From contig NC_049995.1 of the NCBI RefSeq assembly GCF_000003815.2, positions 15,312,721 to 15,347,124 on the forward strand: a stretch of DNA of 34,404 nt, in the 5' to 3' direction. Both the position numbers and the translations under genes were made by a program. The notes under the pieces are model-generated. The model was not told the DNA's origin and did not search any database. It saw only the letters and a list, made by a program, of their open reading frames with translations. This DNA comes from Branchiostoma floridae (taxonomy: Eukaryota > Chordata > Leptocardii > Amphioxiformes > Branchiostomatidae). Of the stretch, positions 18,200-29,493 are shown piece by piece (the stretch's first letter is position 1; every line of letters begins with the position of its first letter).

Positions 18200-21100
18200 G
18201 TGAGTTCACCTCATTTTATTAATAATGTGGCTTTAGTGTGGCGTAACTGGTAAAGCGTTCGGCTAGGAATAGAATGGTCCCGAGTTCGATACCCACCATG
18301 CCCCGACGTTGTGCCCTTGGGAAAGGCACTTCACACGACTCTCCCTGACCGTGGAGTGACGCCCACTGAGCCTCTTCGGCTAATGTGTCTAACTGTGTGC
18401 CAAAAACACACACGGATTTGGTGCGTCCATGTGCCAACATCTGCACATGGGTCCCACACCAAGCACCGTTAAATTTATCTATTTTTTTTTATTTTTCATC
18501 AATAGACAAATAGACGAATATGCCAGAGGAGTTAGCCGACTATACGTTTGGTGTGTTATCTGATGGTGCAGTGAATGACTTTGACTTTTGACTTAATCCT
18601 CTTTGCCCCTTCTGGAGCACAGGGCCTCGGTGAGATGCCTCCACCTTCCTCGGCCTTTGGCGGTTGTCTTAGCCTCATGCCACGAGGTCTTTGCATGTTG
18701 TAGGTCCTTCATGACTCCTCGCCTCCAGGACAGCCTAGGTCTTCCTCTTCGTCTTTTGCCTTGGGGGTTCCATTCTAGGACTGCCCTCGTAATGGATGGT
18801 GGGGGTTTTCTTAGTGTGTGTCCAATCCACCTCCATTTCCTGCGCCTTATGGTGACCTCCACAGGTTCCTGGCCAGTTCTCTCTAGGAGGTCATGGTTGC
18901 TGATCTTATTTGGCCACCAAATACCAAGGATGTAGCGGAGTCTTACATTGCTGACGGTTTGGAGTTTCTTAATGTTGGCTTGTGTTAGGCCCCAGGTTTC
19001 ACAGCCATATAGATGGTGCAGTGAATAGGAAACCATAAAAGATAGTTTAATGGGTCATTTGCGATCTGGCTATGACGTGCATTCAAAGTAGTCAACACGT
19101 ATGAGGTCAAAAGTCAAGGCTTTGCAATTGAGAACATGATGTGTTAAGCATGAAAGAGCATTGTACATTATAGGCAGCCAACGCCTACAGAGTCAAAAGT
19201 TATGGTTTGGAGCAAATGGTGTGTAAAATTGTAAGCATTGGAGTCATATGTGTCCCTATGAGCTGGATAAGGACATGTGTTGCTTGACAATAACATTTCA
19301 TTCATTCATTCATTCATTCATTCATTCATTCATTCATTCATCCGTTCATTCATTCATTCATTCATCCATTCGACTCGATGTTATCTGTATCTCTGTTATG
19401 TTATATTCTATCTTACCCTTACCACCCTCATGACCTCAATGAAAAGTGGCCTGCAGGCCGATTTGAGCTCCTCATGAAAAAACAGTTCAAACAATCAAAG
19501 AGCAGAGTAGATGGTACGCCGAGCGGTAGGTACTCAAGCAGCTGGACATCACTCTCACTCACTCTCCGGTTTAATGTCTGTTGTTCCCCACCCTGTGGGG
19601 GTTGGACGTGCTTGCACGCTGATGGTGAGGAGGCCTGATGGCAGCTCGCCAGCGACCTCTGTCACTAGGGTTGACACTGTGTAGGTTGAGAAAGTTGATG
19701 TCTTCCTTTATGTTGTCCAGTCATCTCTTTCGTGGTCGACCACGAGGGTTCTTTCCCTCTATGCTGAATTCCACGATCTTCCTGGGCCACTTCTCCTCAT
19801 CCATTCTTTGGATGTGGCCGTACCAGCGCAGTCTATTGAATCTTACTGTGTCCTGTACGCTATGAACCCCAAGCCTGGTTCTTAGCTGCTCAGTAGACAG
19901 GGTGGTCGAGAGCTTTCTAGAACATATCCAGCGGACCATGGCATCGTCACTCCTAGTTAGCCTCCTCATGTCCTCTGTTGTAACTGCCCAAGTAACTGTA
20001 ACATCATTTTTGGAAACGATCAGACGTTTCAGGTAGAATACATCATTTCTTTGTCACCACACATACCCAAAGTCGTTTTGCTGCATTGATGTACTGTAAT
20101 TTTATTTTTCCAGCGTCTCAATGGATGGACATTCCGAGCTCCTGGATTTTGGACGAAAGCAGCTCGCAGTACTGCTCGTACTGGCACTGTTACTACACGC
20201 CAGTTCCGTCATATCTACCATGTTGGATAATATTGAATAAATAAAGGTTCAAACAATCAAACAAATACAATAAATAAAAAAAGAAGGGCACACATGCAGT
20301 GATGTAATTTTCTTTTTCCAGCGTCTCAATGGATGGATATTCCGAGCTCCTGGATTTTGGAGGAAAGCAGCTGGTACTACTGCTCGTACTGGTACTGTTA
20401 CTACACATGGAACAAAGCTTTGAAGGCTTTTGACGGCAACCCTGCCACCTACTGGGAGCCCATGTACCGGGCTAGTGGGTACAGACATTGGGTGATCCTC
20501 GACTTTCAGGCCAGCCACAAGATCCGGATTCTCTCCATCACCAACCATGGCGGTGGTGGACAGGATGTGGTTAGCTTTACCGTGGAAAGGTATGCTTGTT
20601 ATTTATATTGTGTAATATGTAAACCATATGGAAGCCAGTTAATTGCACAACGGATAATCGCACAATTCTGTTAATTGCATGAAAGCCCGTGGTGGTGCCG
20701 TCTAGCCTTCGCTTTGTTGCACCATTTGGATAATTGCTCGAAAAGCACTGGCAAATGGGGTGTGCAATTAAGCGGCTTCTACTATTGTTACCGGTGCAAT
20801 TGCCAAGTGGGTAGAGTGTTTGCCGTGCATTCGGAAGGTCGATCCCCGGCCGAAGTAAATCAAAACTTTGAGTATAACGTACCATTTATACAACTGGTTC
20901 TAAGGTCTATCCATTCTTTTATGTATTTTACCTAAGTATTAGGGTAGACGTCAGAATTGAGCCTCCTCATTTAAACCTAGCGTAAGAAGCACCGAAACAA
21001 GTAATACCCAAATTTCAATCTCAAAAGTTTTGTTCCAAGATAAAGTCCCAAAATCCATTTTATAACCATACAAAGAAATATTTTTTTTCAGCTCAAACTC

Positions 21101-24100
21101 TGAGAAAAGCCAGCTCTTTTAAAAAGTATGGTCTTCAGTATATTTTTATACAAACATGTAGATACAAATAAATTCACCTTCTCACAAGTGTATGTATGTG
21201 ACTTATGTCTAACCGTTTTTTTTTAATGTATTTTACCTATTATATCTCCTGTTTATGCCCCAAAAAAACAGTTACTCAAGCAACTGGATATGATTTTGGA
21301 AAGGGTCAGACGTTTCAGATAGCATCCACTATCTTTTGTTAGTGTCACTGAAGTGATCTGGAAGAAACAGGTCTTTTATACCCTAACTATGAATGAGGAC
21401 AATTTTAGATGTCCAATCGGAAACAATGTAAGACTCTCTCCTGTTTAATGGACCGATCCTGTCGAACGCCATATCGAACAAATAGAACCCCCTATTCTAT
21501 TTCGAACACCTTCGTCAAAAATTGTCACATTGGACAGAAATGGCTATTTTTGACGGAGGTGTTCGAAATAGAACCATGATCGAACAGGGGGCGGAGTTTT
21601 GGGATCGGTCCATTGTTGTTTCCGCCCCTGCAGTTCCTCCGTAAGTCCGTACGTGTGGGAGATGACGCACAGCTCAGCCGCGGTGGTTCCCGGTACATCC
21701 GACCCGCAGGAGTTCAAACTGGACTTCGTCGGTCGGTACATGAGGATTACAGTCGACACTCAGAGCGGAGCGCGACCGATCATTAGAGAACTGGGTCTCT
21801 TTGGAACAGGTATAAATGGTATTTTTTTTTTACTTTTCCATGGACAGAAAACATAGACAGTATTGTTATTGTTATTGGGTGGGCCGAGTACTGTCTGTTC
21901 GTAGCCAGGGGCTGGATTGTGGGGAGCTTGCAATACGTCAATAGGTGGGGCTTAATTGTAAGGGTCTAAAGTGATCCGACATTTAGGTGACCTCAATACG
22001 ACAGTCATTCCTCCAGGTGCGGCCATGGGACTGTAGGTTTTGAACCAGTCATACAGGGAAGACTCCCTACTCTTTTCGATATTGATAAATAAAGAAATAA
22101 AGCCTCCACACAATTTTGTTCCTTAATTACAGGAATCAACTACTAATATCATTCACAACAAAAGCCGTAACGAAAGCTGTACCACATGGCTTAGAGTATT
22201 ACGTAGGATGTTATTCTTCAGCATAAAGTGTTGTCCGAAACCCCATGCAGACCCTCTCTTAAGTACCCTGTCCTTGGTACTGACTACACTGTCCTTGGTA
22301 CTAATGTCGCTCCCCTGGGCACTAACTATACTGTCGCTGTAATAACTACGACGGCAATGATATGACTGTTGGTTGTCGGTTGGTAGGGGGTTCGGCAGTA
22401 TTTATTGTAACAGTTTGATATATTCTGGTTTGATTTAGTTATTCCATATTTGATGTACTTAGCGTCTGTTTAAGAATGTTGCTTGTCCTATGTATTGTAC
22501 CTCACCGGTGTAAACCGGATGTACTATGTAGGTAAGAATGTTGCTTAACTTTGTTTTTGTCTATTTTTATGTATTTTTTTCTTTGATGCTGTAATATACA
22601 GTAGTTTTTTGTACTTAAATGTTACTAAACGACACTGTGTCTTTGTTTTGCCTATCACACCTAAAATGAATACAACGATGTGGTACTGCCTGGAAAACAC
22701 CAAAAACAATACCTCCATTTTTTGTGGAGGTAGCAAACATGTTTTTTTTAATTGGTAGTTTTGCGTTTTTCCAGAGGATACAGGTGGAGCTGAGGGGTCG
22801 ACTTGCCCCGCCCTGAACACGGGTTGCGTCATCAGTGACGCAGCAGCAGAATTAGCGCCCCCTGGCGGCCAGAGCTGTTATGTCACCGCTGACATTCACG
22901 AAGGATTGCGAAGGTACCTTTTACGCCTGATGTATACTGATATTTATAAAATACCTGGGTGATAACTTGGGTTATCACATGGGGTTTCGCTGTTACTGCT
23001 ATTGGGTTCTATATAATGATTCAACATTTGGCGCGTTTAGTATTCAAATGTGTACAGTAGAAGCCGCTTAATTGCGCACCGCATTGCTTTTGGTGCAATT
23101 ATCCGAATGGTGCAACAAAGCGAAGTTATCCAGCTGCACCGCACCACCACCGATTTGGGGATTCCGTGCAATTCACAGAATTGCTTCTACCGTAATTTCT
23201 CTGGTGGGCATGGCATGAATAGAATACAACACGGTGTATTCCATATCACCTTCGGAGTTGAGACGAGAGTTGTTCGGTCAAAGTCCAATTTTCATGTTGG
23301 AAGTTACAGTTCCACTCGTTCCTATATGGTCTCATGTTTTCCCGCACAGTCGTGACAGTCCGCTCAAAGTGCATCGCACCGCTAATATCGTGTTGCACGG
23401 CGATCTGGCGTTTGACTGTGAGGAGGGTTATCAGGTATGTGACACTCACATGGAATAATGATAGATGAACATGAATATGATCATTACAGTTGTCATTTTC
23501 AAGTGGATTGTATTTGGCCCATTTGCTTTTGGGTTTGAATCCTGTCATGTTACCATTCAAAATGAGTCTTGTGCCCTTGGGAAAGGCACTTTACGCGACT
23601 TTCCATACTCCACCCAGGCGTCAAAACAACAATTATCAAAATAAAATCAGTTCCCTGCAATTAGCAAAGTAACAAGCTTCAATCTGTAACTGTATCTGTA
23701 TAACTCACCTTCGACGTAACACACCAGCTTCGCAAGCACGCGGCGCGGCAGGAGCTGGTAATATTGATAAAGTTTATTGCAAATTCTTGCCCGTGGGCTA
23801 ATTGCAGGTAACATAAAAGATTCAAACAGTGTAAAAACAATATCACAAGTGTCTACTCTAGTCTAAAGCTAGTAAAAGCTAACTCTAGATCCTGGGTTAT
23901 TGGGTTCGACTCCTTACACTGTTTAAACGACCTGTCACCTAACTTTTGCACATCTAGCTGTTAGTGTTCCTAATAATTAAAGCTATCCAACGAAGATACC
24001 CCTACTGTGCGTGGCGTTAACAAAGTCTACTCTAAGAAATGTGAATTTATAAAGACATCAATCCTATGTCGCTCTGGTACTTAGCTACGTAGCATGGCAT

Positions 24101-25501
24101 TGGATTGATCCTATTGATCTTTGTTTAACCAGTTGCAGGTATTTTGGACGGTGAGAGGCTTCAACCACACCAGCCGAGGGGGAGCCATGGACGAGCTGTT
24201 ACCAGATGACGCGCCGCGGAACAACATCCACCTCTCCATCGCACCGAGAGCGCTGCCTCTTGGAGTACATATGGTGCAGGTACGTATCGTAAAGCCCCCT
24301 TTACAAATCAAGAATTTAGCTCGGCCGAGTTGTCAGCGAGCTCTAAATTATGAGGAGGCATGACCCTGATGCCGACAAAGAAACTCTGCCATTTGTTCGT
24401 ATCAGGGTCATGCCTCCTCGTAATTTAGAGCTCGCTGACAACTCGGCCGAGCTAAATTCTTGATTTGTAAAGGGGGCTTTATTGGTGTCTAAGTGGTCAG
24501 AAGGGTCTCAACACACAGAGCTTGGTACCAATATTCTCTGTCGGGGCAATAATAATAATAATAATTTTGGTTCTTTCACGTCTTCTTCTTTGACTTTCCT
24601 CATCAAATCAACATATGATTGTCTTTGCAGCTGCAAGCCATCATGAGGGTGAACGGAAGTGGCCATGTCTCAGTGTCAACCGTACAGACTTGGATCGAGT
24701 TCGTCAGGTATGTTTGTTTTGTGGGGCAGTTTGACGGTTTGGGTGCTATCCGGGGGACAACCCTAAAGCTAAGGACACAACCCGCCGTACGTGCAAATAC
24801 GTGCTGTCTACGTGCCAAAACGTGGACAATCTTTTGGGATCCGTAAGTGGTAAGTACCGCCTCAGTACGAAGTCGTAGGGAATCCGACGGATTTTGGAGC
24901 ACGCAGACACGCCGTAGAACTTTATACGTGCAGGCAAAACATTGTGTGCCATCGGGTTGCGGGTTCGCACCACACCACCCCACCCCCACCCCTTCGTACG
25001 TGTCAATACGGGCGACGCGCCTGCCCTGTACAGCCTGAACGTTTTCAGAAAAACGTGGCAGCCGTGGCCTCCCCCAAAACGTACGGTCAAATCGCACGTA
25101 CGGCGGGTTGTACCCTTAGCTTTACCGAAGCTAGGTACTCACTTTCACCAGCGAGTGAAGTGGGTACTTAGGTGTAAATTGTTTTCAAAAAGACGCAACA
25201 CCATTATGTTGTCTAATCAAGAGCCTTCAAAATCTTCGAGAGCAGCCAAAACAATAAGAACACCTTGCCTTTCTCAGGGTCAAAATGCCGTGGCCTTCTT
25301 CTAGTGATTGAAACGCAGAGCCTTTATATTCAAATCCATCAATATCTATAATGAACTTAATTCTATTTAATCACTCATACTCTGTTCGTCGTCTTCTTCT
25401 TTTGACTAAATAGTATTGTACGTGGGTTTTAACACTCGTAGTGTACGTAGTGTACACTCACACACCCACCCACACGTACTCATACACACACACACACACT
25501 C

Positions 25502-25533
<32 letters not shown>

Positions 25534-28500
25534 CGTGACACTCACACGCACACACACACATACACAATGCAAACACCGTGGAAACGCTAACGAAAATGTA
25601 AAAGGTAAAAATGAATAACCGCAAAACCACCTTGCCCTCCCCCAGGTTGCCAGTAGTGTACAGCCTGGGCGGCAGCGTCAGGACAGTCCGCGCCACCGGT
25701 GACCTCGAAGTGAATGCCACCAGTCTGACCTATGACCCCGAGGAACTCTTGCCCTCCAGTGACTTCACGTATAGCTGGTCTACCACGGTGACTATGCCAG
25801 GTACACATTTTATTTTTTTATATATTTCTGTTTTCTTTAGCCAGGGTAACTAACTCCCTTAGTGGCAAGAGCACTACTTTTCAGAGTGGCCCTGGGAAAA
25901 TTACATGTCTGCATCGCATATAGCCCTCTCACTCCCAATACGTACACACATGCATCACACTAAAGAACTACACAGACTCGTGTGGGGAGCGCCTGTGTCT
26001 TGACACCGCCATGCATCGAAATCTTGCTTTCCAAAAGACACGAAACTTAGCACAATTCTTATGTGTTAAGTTTTCAAGATTCCTCTCAGTTGATAAGAAA
26101 GTTGAATACGGAAACTTTAATCAGCTCACCCCTGATCCACGACCCTGACGACCGCCGGCTTGAGGTTACTTTTTGCCAATCACAACTTTATCTTATGGTT
26201 AAACCTTACCTAACCAACACCAAATTAATCGGGACTTACCCCAAATATTCAGCCGACTCCGTCAGCCTTGTAGACGAAATGGACCCGTCTACTGTAGCTT
26301 CCGGACGTGACGTCAGAGACACGCGACTGCAGCAGAGGGTCATAAATGCCAGATAACCTATGTCGCCCCCCGTTTCTGTTTATCTTGTTCTGGAGTGCGG
26401 ACTGTTTTCCCCGGTACAATGAACCTGTAAATACTGTACATAGCGCCTGTCTTCTCCGTCACGACCATTGAAAGACTTGCTTTTCAGGGAGCTAAAACTG
26501 GATCGAGATCACTTTCCTTTCCTTTTTCTGTCAATCACAAGTTTTATAGTACAATGCTAAACTTTCTTCTAACACAAACACCTTCCGGATCCTGTTGAAG
26601 GCGACAGTGGTCGTTGAAAATTTGATCCATGTAACCTTTGTGTTCGAGGAAAGTTTAGTATTGTACTATGATTACTACCATCTCAGATGATGAGCTTCAT
26701 GACAGCTTTATTTATCTTCATGAAAAATGGAGATATACTTTTGGGTGTGTGTGTCTGTCTGTCTGTGTGTGTGTCTGTCTGTCTGTGTGTCCGGATTGTT
26801 GTAGTGAGCATGACTCAAGAACCTCTGGATGTATTACGATGATATTTGGTTTGTGGATAGTTGTTGGGAAGGCAATTAGGTCAAGGTCAATTTTGGCCCC
26901 CTGGTATGTGACCTTGGTGCTGCAGCAGAAATTCATTTTTTTGGTCTTTTGAACTGGATGTGCTATGGTCTTGATTTTTGGATGGTAGATAGCTTGTGAT
27001 ATAAGGGATATTTTTGTTCTAGAGTGCGGACTGTTCTTGTTTCGGCACATTCCCGGCACGGATTGTGGCGGGAGCGACATCGCGTCTCACCGCGGAGTTT
27101 CCCCCCAGGTGAGATACCTCATTTCCGGAAGCTTTTTTTTTAATCCTTTTTTTCCTGGGCAAATTTTGATAACAAAGGTCACGTTTTCTGCTAGAGGAAT
27201 TGAAGTAGCCTGATGCAATCGCGCTTTGTATTGGCCCGTCCTACATTGCCCTGGACAGCGGAGTTTGCGTTGACAGACTGGACTGATCCATTAGAACACG
27301 GGGTAAAACCCTGGCATCATGACAGTCTTCTGGCTGTAGGTAATTAAAATGCCGGAGTTTAACTCGAGCTTTTTTAACCAAAACAAATCTGACAAATCCA
27401 GCTTCGCAGTTGGTGTAAAGACTTGAGGTTTGAATTGATTGTTTATTTATTAAAAAACAATACAAAGTTTATTTATTCAAAAACATTTCAAGTGTACAAG
27501 CCTCTGTAGGCAGCCCTACTAGGCTGAATTCAGCGGACTAGTTTACAATTGCGAAATCAAAAACTGAAATATGTACTACGTAAATGTGCTTTTAAGTGAT
27601 TGTTTTGCTTATGGTTTAACCATGTATTGAATACGAAATTCTATTTACCACTGCCTCCCCTCCAGTTCTGTGTGGCCGCGTGCTGTGCGGAACCGACCTG
27701 CCTGTCCTTCCAGCACAACGTCAACTCCGACTGCTATATAAAGTCTCGGCTCTGCACTGATGCCGAGAAAAATTCTGCATCAGTCGGGAACATATACGAA
27801 CGACTCACAGGTTCGTGCATCCATTTATTCAGAGCTTGCCTGGATACCATACCCCAACCTCAAAAATATCTTTTGTGCTGGGGTCTGGCAGGATGGCTGT
27901 AGAAATGTTCTCGAAGGCCCTTGCTCAGAGGGAGGAGTACCTAGGATTGATGACCACTCACACGTACCACAGGTAGCCAGCTACAACACACCACAGCAGG
28001 CTATCACAGTAGCGAATCAGGTACTTGGTGGCCACTGTTATGGATTTAAAAAATACAGTTGGGGGTCTTTAACCAATCATGCTAGGGGTGTAGTACCTTC
28101 TGCTGATCCTGCTGCTGTTCTGTTGGTGGAGTTTTTTTACCCACTATAAGGGGCAAAATTGAGAACCCGGCCTATCCCATCCGGCCAGACCCTTGCACGA
28201 TAGATACTTGAGATTGGGCTGGGGTTTGGTAACCAGGCTAATTCAGAGCATTCACCTACGCAGAGACATCCAAAGGCGCCAGCAAACCGCCTCTTGTCTG
28301 TACTCTGCTATCTCAACCGTCACCATCAGTTCCTTACCACCCTGCTTGTAAATATAAACCCTTATATATGCGAGATGCCTTTTGAAAACTGAAAAACCCT
28401 ATTCTCTGATTGGCTGACGCCCACAGGAACTGATGGTGACAGTTGAGATAGCAGAGTACCGACAAGAGACAGTTTGCTGGCACCGTTGGATGTCTCTGCG

Positions 28501-29433
28501 TAGGAGAATTATTCAGAGAAACTACAGACAATACAAGCTAGAGTTCGGTGACCTCATACGTCCATGAAGTATTTAGCGCTTTTGTAGATTTTATGCATAT
28601 ACGTAAGTTCCTCTGCAGTACCAAGGGAAGCCACTAAAGGGCCCAACATCTAATCATTTTCAGCTTTTATCACGCCCCATCAGCACATTAGGTATGAAAC
28701 CAATCCATTCAGCCGTTCCTGAGTTATCATGTTGACAGGCAGGCAGACACACAGACAAGCACACACACACAAACGCTAGTGAAAATATAGCCGCCATATG
28801 ATGTAACTGAAAATCACATGTAGTGTAAATGATACCACACATAGATAATTGAACAGAAACGATATCATTCACAACGATGGCCTATGGCTAGTTGGGCAGC
28901 CCTGGCTGTCTGTAAACAGCCGAACGAATAAATAAATAAATAAATTCAAAACGATTTCTCTGTTTGTCGTTGTATTGCATAGACTACCTGGGAACCAACA
29001 TAGCTCTAGGACGGCCTTGCACGGCAAGTCCACTCTACACTTCTGCTTGGTACGCCGGGAGGGCTGTGGACGGCAACTCGTTCACATCTATGGGTTCAGG
29101 CTATTGTTTCCATGCCATCGGCGATATACCCAACCCCTGGCTGCAGATACATCTCTCTAGGCCTTACTCAATCAGCAAGTAAGTCCCACACTGTCACGTT
29201 TAAATACCACGCTGCCTTTCCAGCCTCCGATTCAGGGTATTAGGGGTGTCTTGTTTTAGCCTGGGTACTATCCGGGTAGTAGTTTTCTCCTACGTGTGCT
29301 TATGCCATAGATAAGCGACTGTATTGAATGTATGATAAAAGTATATAGTGTATAATGTACGTAGGAGCGAACTAATATCCGGGCATTGGTACCCAGGCCC
29401 TCTTGCATAAACAATAACTGTATAGATATTGAT

Positions 29434-29493
<60 letters not shown>

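Noticed and set aside
19248-19477. HSFIHSFI-rich open frames, here and at 34017-34367
   Set aside because: They translate ATTC/ATCC microsatellites.
24603-25304. Long overlapping open frames on both strands, up to 164 codons
   Set aside because: They lie over a GC-richer TA-flanked inverted-repeat element. The frames overlap antisense to each other and show no domain; exons 7 and 8 join in phase without them.
25450-25565. Regularly spaced repeats considered as a CRISPR-like array
   Set aside because: They are CA-type microsatellite units without unique spacers, in an intron-containing eukaryotic locus.
26063-26356. 97-codon open frame in intron 8
   Set aside because: No recognised motif; exons 8 and 9 are both phase 1 at their junction, so no exon is needed.
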